DNA of 29,054 nucleotides from an uncultured Collinsella sp. (GCA_900543615.1 UQSC01000015.1:1-29054); one strand, 5' to 3'. Shown: positions 20,240 to 27,795, counted from the stretch's first letter. The notes: a model not told the origin generated them from the sequence alone. Made by a program: numbers and translations.

Positions 20240-20287
20240 TTGACGAGATGTTAGCTCAGATATATGATCATGCTAGCACGGCTAGCA
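20240..20287 (+). promoter_or_regulatory. Promoter and palindromic operator of the toxin-antitoxin operon
   Basis: TTGACG (20240-20245) and TATGAT (20263-20268) are 17 bases apart and each matches consensus at 5/6 or close to it. Immediately after the -10, over the expected transcription start, is the perfect inverted repeat TGCTAGCACGGCTAGCA (20271-20287). An antitoxin ribbon-helix-helix dimer bound here would block initiation, the usual autoregulation of type II modules. Confidence 0.7.
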
Positions 20288-20308
20288 AACGCTGAAGGTG
20301 AGGTTGAG

Positions 20309-20662
20309 ATGGCTACCGTTGGCAGCATGGCGCAGGTGAATGTTCGCGTGGATCGCTCGGTTAAAGAGCGTGCCGAGGAGGCGCTGCGACTATCGGGTGG
20401 AACGCTGCCCGACCTTATTAAAAAAGTCGTGGCCAAGGTTGCGCAGGGTGGCGGGCAGTGTGAGGAAGTGCTGTCTGCCGTTGATGGCCGGCAACAGACC
20501 GTCGCGCCTGATACTCCGTTCGCTGCGTCGTGGGCGGCGGCGGATCAGCTTTACGCGGACCTGGGCATCGCTACGTCGCCCGTATCCGACGATCGTGATT
20601 GGGACACAATCTATTCCGAAGCCATGGACGAGCGCTATCGCCAAAAGGGGATGATCCTGTGA
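20309..20662 (+). CDS. RelB/DinJ-like antitoxin
   Basis: A 117-residue protein. Residues about 8-45 (AQVNVRVDRSVKERAEEAL and following) match the ribbon-helix-helix N-terminus of RelB/DinJ antitoxins, which bind operator DNA as dimers. The C-terminal half, ending in DWDTIYSEAMDERYRQKG, is acidic and probably wraps the toxin. The start at 20309 is preferred, with GGTGAGG five bases upstream; the longer in-frame start at 20264 would fall inside the -10 element. It overlaps the toxin gene by 4 bases (GTGA). Confidence 0.8.
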   Translation: MATVGSMAQVNVRVDRSVKERAEEALRLSGGTLPDLIKKVVAKVAQGGGQCEEVLSAVDGRQQTVAPDTPFAASWAAADQLYADLGIATSPVSDDRDWDTIYSEAMDERYRQKGMIL

Positions 20663-21174
20663 GCGGGTCTCCCCTCAAAATAATGGTGGACGCCAACGTA
20701 TGGGTTGATTCGTTTTGCGTCGACCATGCCGAGTCGCTTGCCGCGCGTGCGTTTATTGGGCAGGCGACGGAGACGGGGGCGTTGCTGTTTTTCCCGGTGC
20801 ATATCGCTAAGGACGTGCTGTACGTTGTCCAACACGAGCTGAAGCGTAGCGTTCTTGCCAGCGGGGGAACGCTCGACGAGGCATCTGCCCGTGCAATTGG
20901 CGATGCGGCGTTGGCGTTCGTTCGGAATATGACCGAAAACGCCACGGCCGTGGGTGCAGATGCGTCGGACCTTTGGCTGGCCGACAAATACTTAGCGCTC
21001 CATCGCGATTACGAGGACAACTTGGTGCTCGCCGCATGCAAACGCGCCCAGGTCGATTATTTGGTGACTAACGATTGCAAACTGCTCGAACATGCCGATC
21101 TTGCAGCAAAGACCCCGCGCCAAATGATGCCGATTCTTGCTTTGGCCGAACGTGGCGGCGCGGCTATCGGTTGA
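20659..21174 (+). CDS. PIN-domain toxin (VapC-like ribonuclease)
   Basis: A 171-residue PIN-fold protein. The conserved acidic residues are in place: Asp11 in MVDANVW, Asp117 and Asp120 in DYEDNLVLAAC, and Asp139 in VTND. Such toxins are Mg2+-dependent endoribonucleases, often cutting tRNA or rRNA. The GTG start overlaps the antitoxin stop and has AAGGGG eight bases upstream; the longer in-frame frame from 20599 would overlap the antitoxin by 60 bases. The pairing of a PIN toxin with a RelB-type antitoxin is a hybrid of two classical families. Confidence 0.8.
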   Translation: MSGSPLKIMVDANVWVDSFCVDHAESLAARAFIGQATETGALLFFPVHIAKDVLYVVQHELKRSVLASGGTLDEASARAIGDAALAFVRNMTENATAVGADASDLWLADKYLALHRDYEDNLVLAACKRAQVDYLVTNDCKLLEHADLAAKTPRQMMPILALAERGGAAIG

Positions 21175-21186
21175 CGCGAACTGTTT

Positions 21187-21223
21187 GCGGGCCTCTTGGA
21201 CGACGATGCGCCAAGGGACCCGC
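21187..21223. terminator. Shared hairpin between convergent genes
   Basis: GCGGG-C-CTCTTGG (21187-21199) pairs with CCAAGGG-A-CCCGC (21211-21223) with one mismatch and one G-U pair. It lies between the toxin gene on the plus strand and the hypothetical gene on the minus strand. Neither side has a T tract, so termination is only plausible. Confidence 0.45.
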
Positions 21224-21232
21224 GTCTGCTAT

Positions 21233-21667
21233 TTACAAAAGCTCGGCCTTGATGGCGGGACTTTCTGCGAGCTGCTCGGCAGCCTTTTCGTCGGAATCGT
21301 TTAGTGCTGCCAGACTGCGGTAGACCCACTCGTTGACCTGGGTGTTCTTGACGCCTGCGGTCTGCATAAGGGCGCCTACCTCGCGGATTGCTGCGAACAG
21401 ATCGGCTTTGGGACCCGCGAGCTCGACCTCGATGCCGTGGTAGGCGGCCACGCCGCGGTTCTCGCTCACGTGGTCGATAAAGCCCTCGACGGTCTCAAGC
21501 TGCTGGGCGAGAGCTGCATCATCGTCAGCGTCCAGCGCGACGAGTGCGTTCGATACCGTGAGGGCGGGATGTCCGCAGGGGACAAAGCCTTCGATGACAT
21601 CCATAGCTTCGGTAATGGTTGAGCCCAGGCCTGCGAGGGCGTTGATGAGTTGCTGCTTGGTATCCAT
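21233..21667 (-). CDS. Hypothetical protein, 144 residues
   Basis: I do not recognise this protein. It is acidic, alanine-rich and predicted mostly helical, with no signal peptide or membrane segment and no catalytic motif I can name. The coding case is good: full-length frame, codon use like its neighbours, and AAAGGA placed 8 bases before the ATG on the minus strand. A single cysteine lies in FVPCGHPAL. It converges on the toxin gene and is divergent from tmRNA. It may be a lineage-specific cytosolic protein. Confidence 0.75.
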   Translation of the reverse strand: MDTKQQLINALAGLGSTITEAMDVIEGFVPCGHPALTVSNALVALDADDDAALAQQLETVEGFIDHVSENRGVAAYHGIEVELAGPKADLFAAIREVGALMQTAGVKNTQVNEWVYRSLAALNDSDEKAAEQLAESPAIKAELL

Positions 21668-21858
21668 AACGGTCCTTTCGACGGTTCAATTTTGCTTGGC
21701 GAAAATATACGTGACGCGATCGGTAGCAAAAGTGCGAAGTGCGGCGCACATTGGGGTCTTCACAGCTCGTGCATAGAACAGCTGTCCGCTTTCAGAACGT
21801 GGTAAGATAACACTCCACAAGCGGGGTTCGCTCCGCATGCTCCTTGAAAAGTCGACGG

Positions 21859-21887
21859 TTATCGGGTGTTTGCAGGTCCGATACCAT
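21859..21887 (+). promoter_or_regulatory. Candidate tmRNA promoter
   Basis: TTATCG (21859-21864) and TACCAT (21882-21887) are 17 bases apart and lie about 20 bases before the mature tmRNA 5' end. Each hexamer matches consensus at only 4 of 6 positions, so the assignment is tentative. The rest of the 240-base stretch between the hypothetical gene and tmRNA shows no other feature. Confidence 0.3.
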
Positions 21888-21906
21888 CCAGACTTTCCCA
21901 ACATTC

Positions 21907-22270
21907 GGGGGCGACTGGTTTCGACACGATAGCTCTGAGAGAGGAAGCAAGCCGAGGTCTCCTCGCCTCGTTAAACAGGGGTACCGTCAAATTGAATTGA
22001 CAACAACTCTTCTTTTGAGCCTATGGCTCTCGCTGCTTAGTTTATAGCGGCGCGTCAACCCGGTGATTTCCCCGACACCGGCGCGACGTCATGTTAGGGG
22101 AATGCTCCTGCGCACGTAATCGGTATGGCGCAGGCTAAGACCGAACCGGTTAGGACGCCGCGAGCGTGTCGCTGCGCGCAAAGCGTCCGAGATTAAACCA
22201 GCGACTGAGCTTGGAGATGCCAATCAGGGGGCTTTCGTGGACCGGAGTTCGATTCTCCGCGCCTCCACCA
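21907..22270 (+). ncRNA. ssrA: Transfer-messenger RNA (tmRNA)
   Basis: tmRNA rescues stalled ribosomes and tags the incomplete protein for proteolysis. The 5' GGGGGCGACTGGTTTCGAC is diagnostic, and its first seven bases pair with CGCCTCC before the 3' ACCA (22267-22270). The T-arm GGAGTTCGATTCTCC is intact. The tag reading frame ends at TAG (22038-22040) and reads DNNSSFEPMALAA if the resume codon is GAC at 21999, as the frame suggests; the terminal ALAA is the expected degradation signal. A length of 364 bases is normal. CCA is encoded. Confidence 0.95.
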
Positions 22271-22279
22271 TAAGTAACA

Positions 22280-22316
22280 GGCAGGTAGATACTTATATCT
22301 ACCTGCCTTTTTATTT
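22280..22316 (+). terminator. Intrinsic terminator of tmRNA
   Basis: A perfect 12-bp stem GGCAGGTAGATA/TATCTACCTGCC (22280-22291 with 22296-22307) has a 4-nt loop and is followed by TTTTTATTT. It lies 10 bases after the tmRNA CCA end. Confidence 0.93.
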
Positions 22317-22500
22317 CTAGTCCGTATCGCGGAGAATCGAACTCTATGCAGGGCGCGAGCGTTAAGCAAACGCGGAGCGTTTGTAGCGAGCGGGCGAGGA
22401 CGCCGGCAGGCGGCCGAAGCCGGTGCGTATTTGCGAAGCAAATACGCGGATTCTCCGCGCAAAGCCTCGACTAGATATAGACGCGATGCCGATCGTACTG
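22317..22500. other. Gene-free stretch with partial copies of the tmRNA 3' end
   Basis: Bases 22328-22344 are the exact reverse complement of 17 bases of the tmRNA T-arm (22245-22261). Bases 22449-22460 (GATTCTCCGCGC) repeat 22251-22262 directly. Between these copies are stable hairpins: CAAACGC/GCGTTTG around 22373-22391 and GCGTATTTG/CAAATACGC around 22426-22447. There is no convincing open reading frame. tmRNA 3' ends are classic integration sites, so this may be an old att scar; no integrase gene lies in the window. Confidence 0.55.
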
Positions 22501-22559
22501 CAGCCTGCCGTGCCCCGCATCAACGCAGGGTGAGACGCGCTTTCCCAATGGCAGCCCAG

Positions 22560-22741
22560 GCGGAAAGCGCGTCCCGGAATCCGCGCTCAGACTGGGACGT
22601 AGTTTCCGGATGACACATCAAGCGGAAAGCGCATCCCGGAATCTAAGCTCGACATGGGATTCATTTTCCTGATGACGGGCTCAGCGGAAAATGAGACCCG
22701 GAATTTGCTCTGAGAACGGGACACACTTTCCGCTTCACCTG
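22560..22741. repeat. Three tandem 62-bp repeats with internal dyad symmetry
   Basis: Units start at 22560, 22622 and 22684 with GCGGAAA. Each contains GGAAA, five variable bases, CCC preceded by T or A, exactly 18 bases starting GGAAT, then GGGA, five variable bases and TTTCC. The outer and inner blocks are complementary, so each unit can fold into the same hairpin with an internal loop. The third unit diverges after TTTCCGC. A partial unit precedes the array: 22534-22545 is a perfect 12-base complement of 22562-22573. The array ends about 80 bases before the lipase gene. Confidence 0.85.
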
Positions 22742-22818
22742 CCGCCTCGAAAAACCCATGCGCTCGCTATCCCAAAACTGGGTAGAAGAAAGCCAAAACG
22801 AAACAGCAGGAGGTCAAA

Positions 22819-23697
22819 ATGACTGCAGAAGATAAGGCAAAGAACGCCGGCAAGGTCGCGCTCGTTTTGGAGGGCGGCAGCTTCCGCGGGCAATTTACCG
22901 CAGGCGTGCTCGACGTTCTCATGGAGGCCGGTGTCGAAATCCCGGCGGTGTACGGCGTCTCGGCCGGCGCCCTCAACGGCGTGAACTATAAGTCGCACCA
23001 GATCGGCCGTGCCAACCGCATCAACCTGGCTTTCTGCAACGACAGCCGCTTCATGGGCGCCGCATCGTTTGCGTCCACGGGCTCAATTGTGGGTTACGAC
23101 TTTATCTTCAATGATGTCCAGGACCGCCTGGATCCCTTTGACAACGAGACGTTCGACGCGAGCCCCATCGAGATGTACGCCGTCGCTACGGACATGCTCT
23201 TTGGAACCGCCACGTACCTTCCGGTCAAAAGCGCCGTGCTCGATCTCGATGCCGTGCGCGCCTCGACCTCGTTGCCGCTGGTGACGCCGCCAGTCGAGAT
23301 TGACGGGCACAAATACGTCGACGGCGGCGTAGCCGATTCGATCCCCATCGAGCACGTGCTGGAGGAGGCGGGCTTCGATCGCGCGGTTGTCATTGTCACG
23401 CAGGACCGCTCGTACGAGAAAAAGCCCTACGAGTTTATGCCTGCCGCGCGCGCCCGCTATGCCGACTACCCCTATCTGCTCGAGGGAATCGAGACGCGCC
23501 ACGACCGCTACAACATACAACGCATGCACCTGTGGAAGTATGAGCGCGAGGGCCGCGCGTTGGTCGTCGCTCCGCAAAAGCCGGTCGAGGTCGGCCACGT
23601 TGAGCACGATTCGGCAAAGCTTTTGGACCTGTATATCCAGGGCCGTCAGGAGGCAAAGCGCCTGCTCGCGGAAATCCAAGAGTTCGTTGAGCGCTAG
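22819..23697 (+). CDS. Patatin-like phospholipase family protein
   Basis: A predicted serine acyl hydrolase with the Ser-Asp dyad of the patatin fold. The oxyanion motif is GGSFRG (19-24), the nucleophile elbow GVSAG with Ser48, and the dyad partner Asp168 in VDGGVAD. At 292 residues it is the size of the compact YjjU-like subfamily. No signal peptide or membrane segment is seen, so it is likely cytosolic or membrane-associated. The natural substrate is unknown. AGGAGG precedes the ATG. It stands alone, after the 62-bp repeats and before the ribosomal operon. Confidence 0.92.
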   Translation: MTAEDKAKNAGKVALVLEGGSFRGQFTAGVLDVLMEAGVEIPAVYGVSAGALNGVNYKSHQIGRANRINLAFCNDSRFMGAASFASTGSIVGYDFIFNDVQDRLDPFDNETFDASPIEMYAVATDMLFGTATYLPVKSAVLDLDAVRASTSLPLVTPPVEIDGHKYVDGGVADSIPIEHVLEEAGFDRAVVIVTQDRSYEKKPYEFMPAARARYADYPYLLEGIETRHDRYNIQRMHLWKYEREGRALVVAPQKPVEVGHVEHDSAKLLDLYIQGRQEAKRLLAEIQEFVER

Positions 23698-23797
23698 CGA
23701 CGGCGAACCCTCAAAAAATGACAACAGCTAAAGAGCTGGAAAAATCAAGGCTCGTGGATGACATGTGCAGAAACTCTGGTCGGAGCCAAAATACCTG

Positions 23798-23825
23798 TTG
23801 ACTCGTACGGCGAGCGGGGTAATAT
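23798..23825 (+). promoter_or_regulatory. Promoter of rplM-rpsI
   Basis: TTGACT (23798-23803) and TAATAT (23820-23825) are 16 bases apart, followed by a leader of about 60 bases. It is the best-looking promoter in this part of the window, in keeping with high ribosomal-protein expression. Confidence 0.7.
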
Positions 23826-23831
23826 GGACGG

Positions 23832-23863
23832 GTTACTTGCAGAGCCCCGTGAATCTCTGTAAC
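23832..23863 (+). promoter_or_regulatory. Leader hairpin upstream of rplM
   Basis: GTTA plus CAGAG (23832-23835, 23840-23844) pair with CTCTG-TAAC (23855-23863), leaving a 4-nt bulge on the 5' side and a 10-nt loop. The hairpin lies just after the transcription start and 28 bases before the GTG start codon. It could be an autoregulatory binding site for the operon's ribosomal protein; that is inference. Confidence 0.4.
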
Positions 23864-23891
23864 AACACGTACTGTACATGGAGGAGTCTAA

Positions 23892-24335
23892 GTGATTTCG
23901 AAATCGACTCACTACGCCAAGCAGGGCGAGGTCCAGCGCAACTGGGTTCTCGTCGACGCCGATGGTGCTGTCCTGGGCCGTCTTGCCACCCAGATCGCAA
24001 TGATCCTGCGCGGTAAGAACAAGCCCCAGTTCACGCCCAACAGCGACTGCGGCGACTTCGTCGTCGTCATCAACGCCGATAAGGTCCAGCTTACCGGTAA
24101 CAAGGCTGACACGAAGACCTATTATCGCCACAGCGGCTACAACGGCGGCCTCAAGGCTGAGAGCTTCCGCCAGGCTATGGAGAAGCACCCGGAGAAGGTC
24201 ATCGAGCGCGCCGTTCGCGGTATGCTGCCCAAGACCACCCTCGGCCGTGCCCAGATGACCAAGCTTAAGGTCTACGCTGGTGCCGAGCATCCGCATGCTG
24301 CCCAGAACCCCACGAAGATTGAGCTGGAGGCTTAA
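23892..24335 (+). CDS. rplM: 50S ribosomal protein L13
   Basis: One of the early-assembling large-subunit proteins. The sequence is a full-length L13 of 147 residues, with the family segments RNWVLVDADGAVLGRLAT, GKNKPQFTPNSDCGDFVVVINADKV and RAVRGMLPKTTLGR. Translation starts at a GTG, with the strong ribosome site GGAGGAG (23880-23886) five bases upstream. It forms the standard two-gene operon with rpsI. Confidence 0.97.
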   Translation: MISKSTHYAKQGEVQRNWVLVDADGAVLGRLATQIAMILRGKNKPQFTPNSDCGDFVVVINADKVQLTGNKADTKTYYRHSGYNGGLKAESFRQAMEKHPEKVIERAVRGMLPKTTLGRAQMTKLKVYAGAEHPHAAQNPTKIELEA

Positions 24336-24337
24336 AG

Positions 24338-24733
<396 letters not shown>

Positions 24734-24764
24734 GGTTTTATCTCCTTTCGAGATACAATGTACA

Positions 24765-24808
24765 AGCGGGGCCTGCCGATTCCTCGGCGGGTCCCGCTTT
24801 TCTTTTTC
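24765..24808 (+). terminator. Intrinsic terminator of rplM-rpsI
   Basis: A 15-bp stem (24765-24779 with 24784-24798, G-U pairs at two positions) closes a TTCC tetraloop and runs into TTTTCTTTTT. Confidence 0.92.
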
Positions 24809-24856
24809 GACTAGGGCGGGCGGTTGCATATCGCCTGCTAGGGAAGGAGCGATCCT

Positions 24857-26194
24857 ATGCCCCAGAACATCTTCGGTACCGATGGCGTCCGTGGCGTCGC
24901 CAACGCCGATCTTTCGTGCGACCTCGCGTTTCGCCTGGGCCGCGCGGCGACCAAGTTTCTTGGTCCGGATATTTGCATCGGTCGTGACACGCGCCTTTCG
25001 GGCACCATGCTCGAGAGCGCTCTGACCGCCGGCATCATGGCCGAGGGCGGCCGTCCGCATTGCTGCGGCGTTATCCCCACGCCCGCCGTGGCGCTGCTCA
25101 CCGTTCAGAACGAGCTCGACGGCGGCATCGTCATCTCTGCTTCGCATAATCCGCCGGAGTTCAACGGCATCAAGTTCTTTAGCCGCAAGGGTATGAAGCT
25201 TCCCGATGCTGTCGAGGAAGAGATCAGCGCCTGGGTCATGTCCGAGGAAGCCATGGCTGCCGACACGCTGCCGACTGGCGCCGGCGTGGGCCACATCATC
25301 AAGATGAAGGACGCCCGCAAGGCATACGTCGACCACGCCATCGATACGCTTGACGGTCTTAGGCTCGACGGCCTGGTCGTTGCCGTCGACTGCGGTCACG
25401 GTGCCTCCTGCCAGACTACGCCCGCCGCGCTGCAGCGCTTGGGTGCCACGGTGCACGCCATCAACACCGATTATTGCGGCACCGACATTAATGTTGAGTG
25501 CGGCTCTACGCACCTCGAGCCCCTTCGCGAGCTCGTGCTGCGCACCCATGCTGATATCGGCCTGGCCCACGACGGCGACGCCGACCGCGTACTGTTCGTG
25601 GACAGCGAGGGCAATGAGATCGACGGTGACTACATCCTGGCTATCTGCGGTTCTGACCTCGCCGCTCGCGGCAAGCTCGCCAACTCCGAGATCGTCTCGA
25701 CCGTCATGTGCAACCTGGGCTTCTCCATCGCTATGAAGGAGCAGGGCTTCGAAATGGTTCAGACCGCTGTGGGCGACCGTTATGTTCTTGAGCGCATGCT
25801 CGCGGACGGCGCCGTCATCGGCGGCGAACAGTCCGGCCACATCATCTTCCTGGAGCACAACACCACCGGTGACGGCCTGGTGACGGCTCTGCAGTTACTG
25901 GCCGTGCTCAAGCGCACCGGTCGTACCCTCACCGATCTTGCCGGCATCATGAAGAAGTACCCGCAGGTACTCGTTAACGTGCATTCCGACAACAAGGCTG
26001 GTCTGGACAATTGCCAGCCCATCTGGGATGCCGTCGCTGCTGCCGAGAAGGAGCTTGACGGCCGCGGCCGCATTCTGGTGCGCCCGAGCGGTACCGAGCC
26101 GCTGGTCCGCGTGATGGCCGAGGCCGAGACGCACGAGCTGACCCAGCGCGTTGTCGACGACATCGTCGAGGTTGTCAAGCGCGAACTTCCCTAA
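24857..26194 (+). CDS. glmM: Phosphoglucosamine mutase
   Basis: Converts glucosamine-6-phosphate to glucosamine-1-phosphate on the way to UDP-GlcNAc for peptidoglycan. The N-terminal FGTDGVRG, the phosphoserine loop SASHNPPEFNG with Ser96, the metal-binding DGDADR (239-244) and the sugar- and phosphate-binding segments GGEQSGH and RPSGTEPLVRVM are all visible. The 445-residue length is typical. AAGGAG precedes the ATG. It lies between the ribosomal terminator and the EIIA gene, and stands near nagB, which acts on the same metabolite. Confidence 0.97.
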   Translation: MPQNIFGTDGVRGVANADLSCDLAFRLGRAATKFLGPDICIGRDTRLSGTMLESALTAGIMAEGGRPHCCGVIPTPAVALLTVQNELDGGIVISASHNPPEFNGIKFFSRKGMKLPDAVEEEISAWVMSEEAMAADTLPTGAGVGHIIKMKDARKAYVDHAIDTLDGLRLDGLVVAVDCGHGASCQTTPAALQRLGATVHAINTDYCGTDINVECGSTHLEPLRELVLRTHADIGLAHDGDADRVLFVDSEGNEIDGDYILAICGSDLAARGKLANSEIVSTVMCNLGFSIAMKEQGFEMVQTAVGDRYVLERMLADGAVIGGEQSGHIIFLEHNTTGDGLVTALQLLAVLKRTGRTLTDLAGIMKKYPQVLVNVHSDNKAGLDNCQPIWDAVAAAEKELDGRGRILVRPSGTEPLVRVMAEAETHELTQRVVDDIVEVVKRELP

Positions 26195-26224
26195 TGGTCA
26201 AAAACGGGTGCCAAGTGGTAAACT
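26195..26224 (+). promoter_or_regulatory. Candidate promoter for the EIIA gene
   Basis: TGGTCA (26195-26200) and TAAACT (26219-26224) are 18 bases apart; each matches consensus at 4 of 6 positions. The -10 is the same hexamer as in the metal-ATPase promoter. Read-through from glmM is equally possible. Confidence 0.3.
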
Positions 26225-26265
26225 GTTAAGGTTATTTTGGTTGATCGGTATGTCCGAGGGGGAGC

Positions 26266-26763
26266 ATGTTCACTAAAGTCCTAAGGTCTTTTGGTATGCG
26301 TGGTCGAGTCCTTACGTTGGATGCTCCCATCTCGGGCGACGTCATTCCGCTCTCCGAGGTAAACGATCAGACGTTTGCTACTGGCCTTTTGGGCCAGGGC
26401 GTGGCGATTCAGCCCACCGGAACGCGTGTGATTGCACCGGCTGATGCCAAGGTCGAGGCCATTTTTCCCACGGGACACGCTGTTGCGCTTAACACGGTCG
26501 ATGGCTTGGACGTGCTCATCCACGTTGGTTTGGACACTGTTCAGCTCGAGGGCAAGCACTTTACCGTACATGCGCAAGTGGGTGACATCGTCCATAAGGG
26601 CGATGTACTCATTGAGTTCGATCGCGAGGCAATTGCTGCCGAGGGCTACGATGTGACGGTTCCCATCTTGGTGTGCAACTCCGTTGAGTTCTCGAGCATC
26701 AAGGGCTCCGTTGGCGTGCGTGTCGAAGAGATGGACCAGCTCATCGTTGCTCGCGAGCGCTAG
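26266..26763 (+). CDS. crr: PTS glucose-type EIIA protein
   Basis: A soluble phosphocarrier of the sugar phosphotransferase system that takes phosphate from HPr and passes it to an EIIB domain. The conserved pair of histidines is present: His71 in PTGHAVAL and the phospho-accepting His86 in DVLIHVGLDTV. KGDVLIEFD and the VTVPILVCN segment also fit. At 165 residues it is a free-standing EIIA-Glc, like Crr, rather than part of a fused permease; no EIIB/EIIC gene is in the window. It could serve several permeases. GGGGGAG precedes the ATG. Confidence 0.92.
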   Translation: MFTKVLRSFGMRGRVLTLDAPISGDVIPLSEVNDQTFATGLLGQGVAIQPTGTRVIAPADAKVEAIFPTGHAVALNTVDGLDVLIHVGLDTVQLEGKHFTVHAQVGDIVHKGDVLIEFDREAIAAEGYDVTVPILVCNSVEFSSIKGSVGVRVEEMDQLIVARER

Positions 26764-26785
26764 CAAGTGCATGTGGCCATTAGTC

Positions 26786-27034
26786 TACAATTCAAACACG
26801 TTTACGGAGGGCGCCCTTGAAAGAGGACGCCCTCAGTGGCAAGATGGGATTTGTCCGAAGCTAAAAGGCTTTGGGTCACCGTGGACGGGCAGGGGCCTCG
26901 ACGCGGCTAGACACGAGACACATACATTACGCGACCTCGCCCTGGTGGCCGCACACGTTGGTTGCGGCCGACGCGGGCCGCGGGCAAGTGCTTGTAAGGG
27001 AGCCTTGCCTCTCTTGTACGAGAAAGGACGCGTA
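26786..27034 (+). promoter_or_regulatory. Probable promoter and long structured leader of nagB
   Basis: TACAAT at 26786-26791 is a good -10, although the -35 region is poor. The 5' leader would be about 237 bases. Visible helices are GAGGGCG/CGCCCTC (26807-26813 with 26828-26834) and GGCAAG/CTTGCC (26983-26988 with 27004-27009). GCGGCC at 26964-26969 can pair either upstream with GGCCGC at 26947-26952 or downstream with GGCCGC at 26976-26981. These mutually exclusive pairings would suit a regulatory switch. I recognise no known riboswitch core, and there is no T tract, so control at translation would be likelier than termination. Confidence 0.45.
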
Positions 27035-27763
27035 ATGAAGATCATTAAAGCTAAAGACTACGAGGATATGAGCCGCAAGGCCGCTAATATCATCTCGGCC
27101 CAGGTTATCCTCAAGCCCGACTGTGTGCTGGGTCTTGCCACCGGCTCCACCCCGATCGGTGCCTACAAGCAGCTCGCTGCTTGGTACAAGAAGGGCGACG
27201 TCGACTTTGCCGAGGTCAGCACCTACAACTTGGACGAGTATCGCGGCCTTTCGCACGACGATCCCCAGAGCTATCACTACTTCATGCGTGAGAACTTCTT
27301 CGATCACATCAACATCGACCTTAACAACACGCATGTGCCCGACGGTTCCAACCCCGACGCCGCCGCTGCCTGCTCAGAGTACGACAAGATCGTCGCCGAC
27401 GCCGGTTACCCGGATCTGCAGCTGCTCGGTATTGGCAACAACGGCCACATCGGCTTCAACGAGCCCGATGACCACTTCTCCAAGGGTACGCACTGCGTCG
27501 ACCTCACCGAGAGCACCATTCAGGCCAACAGCCGCCTGTTCGACAGCATCGACGATGTTCCCCGTCAGGCCTACACCATGGGTACCCAGACCATCATGTA
27601 TGCCCGCATGATCCTGGTCGTCGCCAACGGCGAGGCCAAGGCTCAGGCCGTGCATGACATGTGCTATGGTCCGGTTACGCCCGAGTGCCCGGCTTCGATC
27701 CTGCAGCTGCACACCAACTGCGTTGTCGTTGCCGACGAGGCCGCCCTTTCGCTCTGCGAGTAG
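27035..27763 (+). CDS. nagB: Glucosamine-6-phosphate deaminase
   Basis: Converts glucosamine-6-phosphate to fructose-6-phosphate and ammonia, opening amino-sugar catabolism. The phosphate-binding GLATGSTPIGAY, catalytic Asp67 in NLDEYRGL, and GIGNNGHIGFNEP with His138 and Glu143 are present. The position of E. coli Asp141 is Asn136 here, as is common in shorter Gram-positive NagB proteins. The 242-residue length matches that shorter class. The ATG at 27035 is chosen because AAAGGA lies just before it; the open frame continues upstream to 26684 only because the leader is GC-rich. Confidence 0.95.
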   Translation: MKIIKAKDYEDMSRKAANIISAQVILKPDCVLGLATGSTPIGAYKQLAAWYKKGDVDFAEVSTYNLDEYRGLSHDDPQSYHYFMRENFFDHINIDLNNTHVPDGSNPDAAAACSEYDKIVADAGYPDLQLLGIGNNGHIGFNEPDDHFSKGTHCVDLTESTIQANSRLFDSIDDVPRQAYTMGTQTIMYARMILVVANGEAKAQAVHDMCYGPVTPECPASILQLHTNCVVVADEAALSLCE

Positions 27764-27795
27764 CGCGAATCCTGCGGCTCGACATAGCCTTGCCT

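Noticed and set aside
22193..22462. Minus-strand 89-residue frame containing WWRRGESNS
   Set aside because: This peptide is the well-known false translation of the antisense of a tmRNA/tRNA 3' end.
22560..22741. CRISPR array
   Set aside because: The repeats are contiguous at 62 bases, have no unique spacers and differ within their loops; no cas gene is present.
26684..27034. N-terminal extension of nagB to an upstream ATG
   Set aside because: It would overlap the EIIA gene, has no NagB homology, and the good ribosome site is at 27023-27028.
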